Below are positions 53,298 to 62,610 of a DNA stretch of 64,000 nucleotides, piece by piece. The stretch is from Lachnospiraceae bacterium (GTDB taxonomy: Bacteria; Bacillota; Clostridia; Lachnospirales; Lachnospiraceae). Numbering within the stretch: position 1 is the stretch's first letter; every line of letters begins with the position of its first letter. The translations under genes and the position numbers were made by a program. The notes under the pieces are model-generated. The model made no database searches and had not been told where the DNA came from. It saw only the letters and a program-made list of their open reading frames with translations. The stretch is taken from contig JAIEFE010000008.1 of assembly GCA_029067085.1 (NCBI GenBank), positions 116,950-180,949 of the forward strand. The letters are read 5' to 3'.

Positions 53298-53312
53298 GTG
53301 GCTCTTTTATTA
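53279..53312 (+). terminator. Terminator past the toxin region
   Basis: AGAGCCGCTTG (53279-53289), loop ATTTT, CAAGTGGCTCT (53295-53305), then TTTTATT. One G-U pair. Would end the toxin mRNA; it also overlaps the opposing antisense promoter. Confidence 0.75.
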
Positions 53313-53336
53313 CAATTCAGCTTCTCACACTATTTT

Positions 53337-54080
53337 CTATCCTTCTTTTAACACAACCACTTCCCCATCCCTGCAGATCATCTCCAAATTACCATTCTTG
53401 ATACGATATGCTTCGCCATGCAATATTTCCGTACCATTTTCTATCGTGATATAACTCCCGTCATTCATTGCCAGTATTTCATGCGTGTAACTATCCACAT
53501 ATGTAATATCTTCCATCACTCTAAGCCCATCAAGATAATCATCTTTTAATGCTTGATAATGAGGAAAGATATTAGTCTCTGTTAATCCAAGTCCGGAAAT
53601 CCATCTGACAAAACCTGTATCAACAGCTTCCCCTTCAAGCTCCGGAGAGGCATACACATTGGAGGCGCAATTCATCGATCCTGCACTCCATGCTATCAGC
53701 AAACCATTATAATCGGTCAACTTCTCTTTCAACCCTATTTTTTTCATAAAAATATTCTGTGTGGGAACATGTCCGCCTGCTAAAAGGATAACATCCATTT
53801 CCGAAAGTTGTTCAATCAGTTCCTCATTTCTGTCGTCGCATATTTCTATATACGAAATGCTCAATCCACTCATAGGAAATGATTCCCGCAAACACGCACA
53901 TACACTGTCATTTTTTTCATGATCATTTGGCGAGGCACAAATGATCATTACCTTAGAATCTTCCACCCATAACTCTTTCAATTTATCCAGCAGTCCATTA
54001 TCCGTAAGAAAAACAGATGGAATCCGTTTTCCATTAACCTTGATGGAACCGCCTAATGAACTTGTTAATATGATATTCAT
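53337..54080 (-). CDS. Peptidase E-like (S51 family) protein
   Basis: A 247-residue class I glutaminase-like fold. The nucleophile Ser is in LIAWSAGSMNCASNV, matching peptidase E's AGSxxx motif, and IFPHYQALK holds the typical His. The N-terminus is MNIILTSSLGG, with LLAGGHVPTQNIF for the substrate region. Likely a cytoplasmic dipeptidase or related hydrolase. It lies 6 nt past the GNAT gene stop, so it is probably co-transcribed with it. Confidence 0.85.
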   Translation of the reverse strand: MNIILTSSLGGSIKVNGKRIPSVFLTDNGLLDKLKELWVEDSKVMIICASPNDHEKNDSVCACLRESFPMSGLSISYIEICDDRNEELIEQLSEMDVILLAGGHVPTQNIFMKKIGLKEKLTDYNGLLIAWSAGSMNCASNVYASPELEGEAVDTGFVRWISGLGLTETNIFPHYQALKDDYLDGLRVMEDITYVDSYTHEILAMNDGSYITIENGTEILHGEAYRIKNGNLEMICRDGEVVVLKEG

Positions 54081-54086
54081 CCGCTA

Positions 54087-54638
54087 TCACTTATCCCTTT
54101 CCGTGTCTTGGATAATCCCGCCGCTGTTCCACCGAAGAACCGGCTGATATCCAAGTTTCCCATACCAGTCCGCCAGATGTGTATAGTGAATCCAGGAGAG
54201 ATCAAAACCGTCCTGCCGAAGCGTCTCAGTGGCCAATCGTACCATTTCCAGGCCGATGCCCCGTTCGCGAAATTCAGGTATCGTTCCGACACAGCCCGGC
54301 CCGCCGATATGAAGACCCTGAAACCGCCCCATGTCAGCCAGATTACAAAAAGCGATGATCATATCTCCGTCAAAGGCGCAATAATACCGATATCCTTCCT
54401 GGAAATACTGCACCCAGTCTTCGTCCACCTGACGAACCGCATCCCGAAGCGCTGCAATCTCTCCGTGATACTCGTCAAATACAATCCCATTCAGGTCGTG
54501 AGGCGGCGTTACATCCGGCAGATCCCCGCGCAGATCCATAACCAATTCTGTAAAGACCCAATCTCTGGGCATAGCACAAATACCCTCTTCCTGAAAGAAA
54601 CCCGGATGCATGCTATGAAACAATTCCGTATAATCCAT
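54087..54638 (-). CDS. GNAT family N-acetyltransferase
   Basis: A 183-residue GNAT with the acetyl-CoA loop CVGTIPEFRERGIGLEMVRLA at about residues 115-135 and the end LSWIHYTHLADWYGKLGYQP. SD AGGAG is 8 nt before ATG 54638. GC is higher than in the genes around it. Substrate unknown. Confidence 0.85.
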   Translation of the reverse strand: MDYTELFHSMHPGFFQEEGICAMPRDWVFTELVMDLRGDLPDVTPPHDLNGIVFDEYHGEIAALRDAVRQVDEDWVQYFQEGYRYYCAFDGDMIIAFCNLADMGRFQGLHIGGPGCVGTIPEFRERGIGLEMVRLATETLRQDGFDLSWIHYTHLADWYGKLGYQPVLRWNSGGIIQDTERDK

Positions 54639-54672
54639 TCGCTCATCTCCTCATTATTATTAAGCAAAATCA

Positions 54673-55398
54673 TCAGTTTTTGATTGCTCTCGTCATAAAA
54701 TGCAATTCCGTAATATCATCCATCTGACATTCCACGTATCCATTGATAAGAAAACCGCATTCAATGAGACCGCCCAAATATGCTTCCATTGTGTGACCAT
54801 ACTCAATCCACCCTGAGTCATCATGATCCTTAGAACAAAAAGGCATTCTGTGTACAGCCTTGTAGTACCCTCCATTTTCATCATCGATATAATCGCATAC
54901 GTAATTGATCGGATTGGGAGCCATCATAATAAAGACACCGCCCTCAACCAGTACACGATAACATTCCCTAAACACATCACTCAGTTTTGGAATGTACATC
55001 AACGACGGAGGATTAATAATAAAATCAAAATAACAGTCATCAAACATTGATAAATCGCACATATTGCCTTTTACTATTTCAATTTGCAAATTTTCCCTCT
55101 TTGCAATTTCTCTATCTTTATCCAACATTTTATTCGAGATATCGATAACCGTAACTTCTGCACCTGCACATGCAAGCAGCGGTGCCTGTAAACCACCGGC
55201 ACCCGCTAAACAAAGAACCTTTTTCCCTTTGATATCATTTAGCCACTCTTTGGGAACATCCCTGTCAAAGAACTGTAATCTCAGTTTTCCCTCTCTCGCC
55301 GCCTGAAGCTGTTCTTTAGAAGCGCACGCACTCCAGTCCACACTATTTGCAACAAGGTTATCTATATTTTTTTCCACTTGTTCATAAATATCTTTCAT
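54673..55398 (-). CDS. SAM-dependent methyltransferase
   Basis: A 241-residue class I methyltransferase: KVLCLAGAGGLQAPLLACAGAEVTVIDIS gives the SAM motif, and the acceptor-side phrase DFIINPPSLMYIP follows. The ORF runs to 55554, but ATG 55398 (SD GGGGAGG) matches the family. It faces away from the WYL regulator at 55638, with 239 nt between. The substrate (small molecule or lipid) is unknown. Confidence 0.82.
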   Translation of the reverse strand: MKDIYEQVEKNIDNLVANSVDWSACASKEQLQAAREGKLRLQFFDRDVPKEWLNDIKGKKVLCLAGAGGLQAPLLACAGAEVTVIDISNKMLDKDREIAKRENLQIEIVKGNMCDLSMFDDCYFDFIINPPSLMYIPKLSDVFRECYRVLVEGGVFIMMAPNPINYVCDYIDDENGGYYKAVHRMPFCSKDHDDSGWIEYGHTMEAYLGGLIECGFLINGYVECQMDDITELHFMTRAIKN

Positions 55399-55637
55399 AC
55401 TTGTACCATCCTCCCCTTCCTTCAAATTCCCGGCACCGCAAATCTCAGGATTTCCATCTTCTCTTACTTCACGTTTACAAACATGATTATAATCTTCTTC
55501 TTGCAAAAACACAATTATAAGTGACTGTATTTGACTTTTGCATCTTTGTATCATAACATGATGCTGGAATCCGTTTCAAGAATCATTTAGAACAAATACG
55601 TTAACTGTTTCATAATCGTTATCAGGAGGTACGCTTC

Positions 55638-56570
55638 GTGAAGGTAGACAGAATACTGGAAATCATTATTTATCTGATCAACCATGATAATGTTCCCGCA
55701 AGCTATTTAGCGGAACGTTTTCATGTTTCTGTCAGGACAATACAAAGGGACATCGTAAGTATTTCATCTATTGGGATACCCGTTTATGCGGAAAGCGGAA
55801 AATACGGGGGATACTCTATTCTTCCAACCTACAAAATGAAAAACAGCGACATCCGTGATGACGAGCAGCAGATGATCATAAAAGCCCTTGAAAGTCTGGC
55901 AACCTCCTATACAAGCGATACCTTAAAAGCATTGATCGAAAAATATAATGCGATCATTGAAAAAGAAGGCGGCCAAAAAGTTTTTTGGGATTTTGGAGTA
56001 ACAAAAGAAAATAACCATGTGCAAACCATAAACACACTGCTTGAGAAAGCTATCGCAGAAAGAAAGCACATCACATTTGATTATCGAAATGCAGGCGGCG
56101 AAAGCTCAAAACCATGTGTAGAGCCTCTGGCAATCCATTATAAGTGGTATGCTTGGTATTTATTTTCCTACTCCCCCGAAAAGAAACAGTACCGGACATA
56201 TAAAGTTGCCCGGATACAGAATCTTCATATCCAGGAAACGCTTTCTTCCATTGATCATGGAAATATTGAAACACTTATGAAAGATTCTGAAACAGCTTAC
56301 TATCAGACATGTATTCCCATTGAGGTGCAGTTTGACAACCAGAACATCAACCTGATGTCAGAATACTTTCCCGATTGTCAGCCGGAAAAACTGACTGAAT
56401 CAACAAGCCGGATCTTTATTCATGTTCCCGCAAAAGAAAGATTATGGAAAGCTCTGCTGCTTAGTTTTGGCGATCAGGTAAAAGTGATAGGGCCAGAAGA
56501 ATACAGACAAGAGCTGATCAGAACAGCGCAAAAATTTTTGTCTAATTACGACATACAGGTGTCGCAGTAA
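55638..56570 (+). CDS. YafY-type transcriptional regulator (HTH + WYL)
   Basis: A 310-residue regulator. The N-terminal DeoR-like HTH is YLAERFHVSVRTIQRDIVSIS, and the WYL domain follows (EPLAIHYKWYAWYLFSYSPEKKQYRTYKVARI), with a C-terminal helical/winged end. WYL domains bind small ligands or nucleic acid. GTG 55638 with AGGAGG at 8 nt is the start. It is divergent from the methyltransferase gene, which it may regulate. Confidence 0.88.
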   Translation: MKVDRILEIIIYLINHDNVPASYLAERFHVSVRTIQRDIVSISSIGIPVYAESGKYGGYSILPTYKMKNSDIRDDEQQMIIKALESLATSYTSDTLKALIEKYNAIIEKEGGQKVFWDFGVTKENNHVQTINTLLEKAIAERKHITFDYRNAGGESSKPCVEPLAIHYKWYAWYLFSYSPEKKQYRTYKVARIQNLHIQETLSSIDHGNIETLMKDSETAYYQTCIPIEVQFDNQNINLMSEYFPDCQPEKLTESTSRIFIHVPAKERLWKALLLSFGDQVKVIGPEEYRQELIRTAQKFLSNYDIQVSQ

Positions 56571-56617
56571 GAATGTATAATGAATCAATATAAAAAAACC
56601 GAAAGGAATCCTATCAC

Positions 56618-57331
56618 ATGACGAAAGAAGAACTGCTCACACCTATCAGACAAAAATATGAAGAGTTACAACAGGCCTTAAACGGAACTGATCTGAAAAA
56701 GATAAGAGAACTGACCTTAGAGGTTCATGCCATGGTTCATCCTGCCGAAATTTCCGGAAGAACCGAAAAGACCATTGCGGACTATGTGCTGGACTATATG
56801 CTGGCAGGCAATCAGAATGCAATCGTACCCAGAGAGAATTACGAGACAGACCTGCATTATGCAGGAACCGATAAAGTTCCTATGTGCTGGCAGTTTTGGC
56901 ATACCTATCGTATTGAAGATCTGGTAAGCAATATTTTAATGGTAAACCGGAATCAGATTTTTGACGCACAGTGGCAAAGAAAAATCGGCGCCTCCATTAC
57001 GGATACGGGCAATGCATTGGAGTTTGACGAAGCGGCCGCCTTTGGAAAAGGCATAAATACCCTTGCGCTACGTGATTATATGATCACTGTGGGAAAAAAC
57101 ACCCGCAGCATCTTAGAAAATTTAACCCTGGAACAGATACAGTCTATGGTTCCCGAAGAATGGGTCATGAGAATTCTGGAAGAAGGTGGTGTAACGACAG
57201 ACTTTCGCTCTGTATGGTTACTGGTGTTCTGGGGGAGATTGACGAGGGGCGGCATGATCTTAACGCCCATGACAAACCATCATATGATGCATCTGCCGTC
57301 TTGCCTGAACCATTTGCCGATCTTAGACTGA
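56618..57331 (+). CDS. DinB-like superfamily protein
   Basis: A 237-residue helical protein. The N-terminal half is a helical bundle (KYEELQQALNGTDLKKIRELTLEVHAMVHPAE), and the end has FWGRLTRGGMILTPMTNHHMMHLPSCL, close to the metal-binding (His) end of DinB/DUF1572-type bundles. Members are often thiol-dependent or metal-binding enzymes; the role here is unknown. ATG 56618 has AAGGAA upstream. It lies 47 nt past the WYL regulator and is likely its cistron partner. Confidence 0.6.
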   Translation: MTKEELLTPIRQKYEELQQALNGTDLKKIRELTLEVHAMVHPAEISGRTEKTIADYVLDYMLAGNQNAIVPRENYETDLHYAGTDKVPMCWQFWHTYRIEDLVSNILMVNRNQIFDAQWQRKIGASITDTGNALEFDEAAAFGKGINTLALRDYMITVGKNTRSILENLTLEQIQSMVPEEWVMRILEEGGVTTDFRSVWLLVFWGRLTRGGMILTPMTNHHMMHLPSCLNHLPILD

Positions 57332-57352
57332 GTTGAATTCTCTTTTCGGACT

Positions 57353-58570
57353 TTACGCCATTTTAACAACAAGCGTTATACAGAAGCATTCATCACGAAT
57401 ATCCGCATACACCTCTCCGCCCATGAGCGACATCAACCGTTTGCAGATAAAAAGTCCAAGCCCGTTACCCGATACCCTGTCCGCATTGTTTCCCCGATGA
57501 AAGCTCTCGAATATCTGCGGCAGTTCTTTTGCCTCAAGCGTGCAGCCGGTATTGAATACCGTGATAAGCTCACAGCCGTCCATTTGATCAAAGTTGATCT
57601 CAATCCGTCTGCCGTCGCCGTATTTGATCGCATTTTCGATCAGATTCTGCAGGCACTCTGCAAGGCGGTCGGAGTCGCAGGAAAGAATGCAGTTATCATA
57701 TTTCTGAATCACAAATTCCGTTCCCGTCATGGCAAGCTGGGGCGCATATCTCGCCTCTATCCTTGTGATGATATCGCTTAAGAAAGCCTCCCCATGTGTG
57801 ACCTCAAAACTCATAAAGTCCTCGCTTGCCGCCTTTGTGATCTCGTTTACAAAACGCTCTATCTCATCCGCGCGGGTATTGATGCGCAAAGCAGCAGCAC
57901 GCCGTTTTTCCTCGTCCTTGTACAATCCTTTAGAAAGTGCCTTCGCATTCAGCTTGATCGCCGACAAAGGCGTTTTGATATCGTGGGAAAGGGAGAGCAG
58001 CAAGAGTTTTTTGTCCCTCTGCATCGTGATCTCTTTTTTGCGGCTCTCTTCGATACTCTCACGCAAGAGATTCACACCCCATGTGAATCTCCCGAAGAAA
58101 CGGCTCTTTTCCTCCGGTATCGGGACAGCAAGATTACCCCTTGCAAGCTCTTTCGGAACATCGTTCAGTCTGCCGAACGGCACGATGATATACCTCCGGA
58201 TATAATACAAAAGACCGATCAGCAGCAAAAACAGAACTCCCAATACACAGTTTACCGCTACAATGCCGTGCTGTCCGTTTCCGACAGTATACTCCACACG
58301 ATACAGTGTCCCGCTTGCTTCTATGATCAGATAATGCTCATCGGAAGTGTACAGTCCGCCGTCATCAGCCCCCGCCACGCCCGTAATATGAGGATAGTTT
58401 TTAAGGTCATACTTGCCTGTTTCCGCTATCTCATCTGCAAGCCGCTTGGCTTCCACGCGATATATGCCTTCATTCCTGTCTTTTGCCCCCATAAGAAACA
58501 GATTTAAAAATACCGTCAGCAAAAGAAATACAGTTATCACTGCAATACACAGTCTTCTGAAAGCGTTCAT
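57353..58570 (-). CDS. Sensor histidine kinase of an ABC-linked two-component system
   Basis: A 405-residue kinase. TM1 is at residues 7-27 and TM2 at 104-124, with a 75-residue extracytoplasmic loop. A HAMP-like linker precedes the dimerisation box SHDIKTPLSAIK (His196) and the ATPase domain: NLIENAIKYGDG (N box), GNGLGLFICK (G box). Start ATG 58570 overlaps the response regulator stop by 4 nt. Together with the ABC genes upstream, the set resembles antimicrobial-peptide sensing and export modules. Confidence 0.92.
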   Translation of the reverse strand: MNAFRRLCIAVITVFLLLTVFLNLFLMGAKDRNEGIYRVEAKRLADEIAETGKYDLKNYPHITGVAGADDGGLYTSDEHYLIIEASGTLYRVEYTVGNGQHGIVAVNCVLGVLFLLLIGLLYYIRRYIIVPFGRLNDVPKELARGNLAVPIPEEKSRFFGRFTWGVNLLRESIEESRKKEITMQRDKKLLLLSLSHDIKTPLSAIKLNAKALSKGLYKDEEKRRAAALRINTRADEIERFVNEITKAASEDFMSFEVTHGEAFLSDIITRIEARYAPQLAMTGTEFVIQKYDNCILSCDSDRLAECLQNLIENAIKYGDGRRIEINFDQMDGCELITVFNTGCTLEAKELPQIFESFHRGNNADRVSGNGLGLFICKRLMSLMGGEVYADIRDECFCITLVVKMA

Positions 58571-59229
58571 ACAAACTTATACCCCACACCCCAGACGGTC
58601 AACAGACGCTTTGCATTCTTGGGATCATCACCGAGTTTCTGGCGAAGGCGCTTGATATGCACATGGAGCGTTTGGAGCTCCGAATCGCTGTCGGTGCCCC
58701 AGACAGTTCTGAACAGATACTCTTTTTTCAAAGCTTTGCCCTGATTCTCGATCAGAAGCGCCAACAGGTCAAATTCCTTTGCAGGCAGTTCCACGGGCTT
58801 TCCGTCGATGACCGCCGTTTTGTCTGCCAGATTGAGTGTCACACCGTCCGCCGACACGATATCCCGCTGATACCGCCGTTTGAATATCCCCTTGATCTTA
58901 GCGATCAGAATATCAATGTCATAGGGCTTTTCTATATAGTCGTCAGCACCGAGGTCAAAGCCGTTCAGCTTATCCTCCTTGCCCGTCCTTACACTTACGA
59001 TCAGGATAGGAGTATCCACATTTTCCCGCAGTTTAGAGCAGACTGCAAAGCCGTTCGCATCGGGAAGATTGATGTCAAGCACTACAAGCCTTGCGCCATA
59101 CTGTTCAAAGAGCTGCACGGCATCTTCCGCACTGTCCACGCTCGACACGGTATAGCCCTCCTCGCGCAGAAATTCAGCAAGCAGGTCTGCCAGTTCCTTA
59201 TCATCTTCCACGATCAGAATATCGGTCAT
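58567..59229 (-). CDS. OmpR-family response regulator
   Basis: A 220-residue regulator: receiver with Asp52 (VVLDINLPDANG), Lys in DYIEKPYDID, and a C-terminal winged helix (ELPAKEFDLLALLIENQGKALKKEYLFRTVWG). It lies 4 nt after the ABC ATPase stop and overlaps the kinase start by 4 nt, so regulator and kinase are one unit with the ABC genes. Confidence 0.94.
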   Translation of the reverse strand: MTDILIVEDDKELADLLAEFLREEGYTVSSVDSAEDAVQLFEQYGARLVVLDINLPDANGFAVCSKLRENVDTPILIVSVRTGKEDKLNGFDLGADDYIEKPYDIDILIAKIKGIFKRRYQRDIVSADGVTLNLADKTAVIDGKPVELPAKEFDLLALLIENQGKALKKEYLFRTVWGTDSDSELQTLHVHIKRLRQKLGDDPKNAKRLLTVWGVGYKFV

Positions 59230-59233
59230 AAAA

Positions 59234-60004
59234 TTACCATCCCTGTTCCATCAGCCAGTTGTTCAGTTCTCTTTCCCGGTCGCGAAGCTCCCTGTCACCG
59301 CCGTCAAAATGCCCCATTTCCTTTTCACCGACGATCCCGCCGTCCACAAGATAAAGCACCCTGCTGCACTTGGCCGCAACCTTCGCGTCGTGAGTCACGC
59401 ACATGACCGTCGTACCGTCGCGGTTTAAGGAGAGCAGCTCGTTCATGACCTCGTCGGAGCTTGCCCGGTTTAATGCGCCTGTCGGCTCATCGGCAAAGAT
59501 CACCCTGGGATTGTTTATCATGCTGCGGCAGATACAAGCCCTCTGAAGCTGTCCGCCCGACACCTCGTTGATGTCGTTGCCGCCCACATCGTCGATACCG
59601 AGTCTGCGCATGAGCGCTCTGCCGCGCTCCTCGGTCTGCCTGCGGCTCTCCGTATTCTTTTTCGACTTTACCGCAGGAAAAATGATATTGTCAAGCACCG
59701 AAAGATTTTTCATCATGTACATCTGCTGAAAAATAAAGCCCATTTCATCGAGTCTGAGCCTTGCAAGCTCCTTATCACTGAGTTTTGCCGTTTCCCTGCC
59801 GTTAAAGAGCACCTCGCCTGTAGTCACTCTGTCCATTCCTGAAACACAGTAGAGCAGCGTGCTTTTGCCTGAACCGGAGGGTCCCATGACCGCTACCATC
59901 TCGCCCTCGCCGATCGTCAGATCGATATTTTTCAACACATTGTTCTGATGTTTGTTCACAATATATGTCTTGCAAAGTCCCTTTGTCTGTAAAACCGTAT
60001 TCAT
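59234..60004 (-). CDS. ABC transporter ATPase (MacB/BceA-type)
   Basis: A 256-residue ATPase: Walker A GPSGSGKSTLLY, signature VSGGQLQRACI, Walker B VIFADEPTGAL and H-loop VTHDAKV. This FtsX-partner subgroup drives mechanotransmission of peptides or lipoproteins. It lies 13 nt after the permease gene. Confidence 0.94.
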   Translation of the reverse strand: MNTVLQTKGLCKTYIVNKHQNNVLKNIDLTIGEGEMVAVMGPSGSGKSTLLYCVSGMDRVTTGEVLFNGRETAKLSDKELARLRLDEMGFIFQQMYMMKNLSVLDNIIFPAVKSKKNTESRRQTEERGRALMRRLGIDDVGGNDINEVSGGQLQRACICRSMINNPRVIFADEPTGALNRASSDEVMNELLSLNRDGTTVMCVTHDAKVAAKCSRVLYLVDGGIVGEKEMGHFDGGDRELRDRERELNNWLMEQGW

Positions 60005-60017
60005 GATGTTGTCCTCC

Positions 60018-62372
60018 TTATTCTATGCTTGCCGTATCGGAAGCCTTGATCGTTTTTGTGTAAAGCGCTGTCAGGAATGAGCCGATGACGGTCACACCGA
60101 TGAGAATTGCCGGGCAGATCACAAAAATTTCCAGCGGATCAAAATCACATTTCAAACCTGCTATATCACCGATCATTTTACAGATCCAATTCATCATCAC
60201 ATCGCTGATCGGCATGAGCACCGCGGTCGAAACAATGCAGGCAATGACCGATACGATCACAAATCTGAGCGAATGCTGTAGGATGATACTGCCGTTCCCG
60301 ATGCCCACCGCCTTCATCAGTGCGATCTCGCTCTTTTCCTTAGAGATGAAGGAACGCTCCATGAGTATGACGATCAATGTCGTTACGATCACAGTAATGA
60401 TCATCATCATCTGTTTGATCGCATTCAGCGTATCGGATATTCCTGTAAAATTTTTGATGAAGTCCGAGGTCGAATACACCTTATCGGTATCGAGCAGATC
60501 TTCCAGCTTTTCTATGTTTTTGTTTATCTGCGTCTTGTCGGGACTGCCGTCAAAGTGTATCTGCACGCCCCATATATTGCTCGCCGGCAGATTTCCAAGA
60601 TCAAAATCTTTATATAGAAAAGCGGCATGTCTGTCGAACGAAGAGAATGTTCCCGTAATGATAAACTCGTACTCTTTCTCATTTATGACTGCCGTTACCC
60701 TGTCACCGATCTCTGCGTCCAGGTCATCTAAGGTGCTTATTGTTACTGCAATCTCGTCCGCCCTCTGTGGTGCGCTGCCCTTATCAACATAGAGCGTGTC
60801 ATTTGTCTCGCCTTTTGTAATGTAGAAAATGATCTTTGCGGTTTTGTCTTTGTGTGATGTTTCAAACTGTGTGCCCGTTGTTATTGTACATTTGCCGGGC
60901 ATTCCGTTATCTGCGAGAAGCTTTTCGGTATCAGGGATGATCTGCTTATACCTACTCTGGTCTACTATGACTTCTCCCATTATTTCGTTATCCATGATAT
61001 GCGCTTCACTTGAGGGCACATCGAAGAAGCGCAGTATCTTTTCACTTTTGAGTGTCAGTGCAAAATTTGACATGATCGTCATAAGTAATATGCATAGCGT
61101 GAACACAACGATCATGATAGAAAACTGCTTCGGCGAGCTGACCACATCATTGACTGAGAGAAATGCAGATGACGGTAGCTTAGAGCGGCCTAAGTGCAGA
61201 AGGCTCTTCCTTCGGAATCGCTCGCCTGTCTGACCGTTTCTGACTGCGTCAATCGGTGAGAGTTTATTTACGCTTCGTGTGCAGTTGTAACAGAACAACA
61301 AGATCATGATAACGACCGCCGCAGAGCTTAATAAACCCATAAGTGTACCGCTCTTGTTTCCTAGAACTATATTTTCCGATACTGCTTTCATCATCATATC
61401 CCCGAGTGGGACGGAACAGAGATATCCTATCAGTGTGCCGGTCACGGCAATGGCAAGATATTTGACGATATACAGGCTTCTTATACTGCCGCCTCCGATA
61501 CCCACCGCCTTCATCACGCCGATCTCACGAAATTCCTCACTGATGGTAAAGCCTATTGTAAAGCGCAGCACCACAAAAGCTGTGAGCATCAGCACGATAC
61601 TGATCACCATTAAAATATAGGCTGGAATCATATCATAGAGATAAATATCCTTACTCTCTTCCCGTGTGTTGATATACACACCGCTATAGCTCTTTTCAAG
61701 TTCTCTTATTTCATCAATATCTGATGTATTTATATAAATCTGCTTGTAATTTATGATATGAGTGGCTTCGTCCCTGTCAAGATAGTCATAGTCAGCAGAG
61801 TTTATGATAAGATACGGGGGATTCGTGTTCCCCGAACCAAACAGCGCGCCTTTGAATCTCCCCATAAACTTAAGCGTGAGATGACTGTCACCGACAGTAA
61901 GCTCCACCTCGTCGCCATCTTTTATATCTAAGCCCTGTAAAAAAGGGGCGTTGGCATAAAAACAGCCCTTGTCCACGCTTTCGATGATGTTATTATTTTC
62001 ATCGAAATAATTGATGGCCATTTCATTATCGGAGATTAATCCGGCGGCATTCGTGAAATTATCAACTTCCTTTCCGTTATACTTAAAAAACTTTGAGCTG
62101 TATACACACAGCCAATGCTCAGTTCTTACCTCCCTGATATTGGCAAGCTCCCCTATCTTTTCCTCAAGATCGTTTTCCTCGCTGTTCATCATCATCACTT
62201 TGACGTCGGGTACATCCGCCGCATCGAAATAATGCTCGATACCGCCCGTCACAGCGATAATGTTATTCACCGCCGCCGCTGCAAACATGGAGCATAAAAT
62301 GACGAACAGCAACAGAATGATGTTCATGGTCTTCTTGCGTTTCAGGTCTTTTATTAATATCCTCCAGAACAT
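60018..62372 (-). CDS. Two-domain FtsX-type ABC permease
   Basis: A 784-residue integral membrane protein. TM1 is at residues 18-40, followed by a large extracytoplasmic domain (about 40-250), a TM cluster (250-365), TM5 near 425-445, a second extracytoplasmic domain (about 450-645) and a final TM cluster (650-770). The repeat FREIGVMKAVGIGGGSIRSLY and KSEIALMKAVGIGNGSIIL confirms two FtsX units. The two large outer domains differ from the single one of BceB. With its ATPase and two-component system it may export or sense a peptide; cargo is unknown. It is the first gene of the operon. Confidence 0.9.
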   Translation of the reverse strand: MFWRILIKDLKRKKTMNIILLLFVILCSMFAAAAVNNIIAVTGGIEHYFDAADVPDVKVMMMNSEENDLEEKIGELANIREVRTEHWLCVYSSKFFKYNGKEVDNFTNAAGLISDNEMAINYFDENNNIIESVDKGCFYANAPFLQGLDIKDGDEVELTVGDSHLTLKFMGRFKGALFGSGNTNPPYLIINSADYDYLDRDEATHIINYKQIYINTSDIDEIRELEKSYSGVYINTREESKDIYLYDMIPAYILMVISIVLMLTAFVVLRFTIGFTISEEFREIGVMKAVGIGGGSIRSLYIVKYLAIAVTGTLIGYLCSVPLGDMMMKAVSENIVLGNKSGTLMGLLSSAAVVIMILLFCYNCTRSVNKLSPIDAVRNGQTGERFRRKSLLHLGRSKLPSSAFLSVNDVVSSPKQFSIMIVVFTLCILLMTIMSNFALTLKSEKILRFFDVPSSEAHIMDNEIMGEVIVDQSRYKQIIPDTEKLLADNGMPGKCTITTGTQFETSHKDKTAKIIFYITKGETNDTLYVDKGSAPQRADEIAVTISTLDDLDAEIGDRVTAVINEKEYEFIITGTFSSFDRHAAFLYKDFDLGNLPASNIWGVQIHFDGSPDKTQINKNIEKLEDLLDTDKVYSTSDFIKNFTGISDTLNAIKQMMMIITVIVTTLIVILMERSFISKEKSEIALMKAVGIGNGSIILQHSLRFVIVSVIACIVSTAVLMPISDVMMNWICKMIGDIAGLKCDFDPLEIFVICPAILIGVTVIGSFLTALYTKTIKASDTASIE

Positions 62373-62610
62373 AGTGTATCCCTCTCTCTTTTCGTTTGAT
62401 CCTCTCTATGTTCTGAATCATAGCATAGAAATTCTTAACAAGTCTTTAACTTTTGAAAAAACATGAAAAAAGAATAAACAGCAATTCTGATAAGACAATT
62501 TTTATAGCATTTATTAACTGTTATATCTTATCTAAAGGGTGTCATTTATAAACAGGGAATTGAGATCAGCGGAAGTGTGAAATTTTTATGAAAAGAATGA
62601 TGATTTCACT

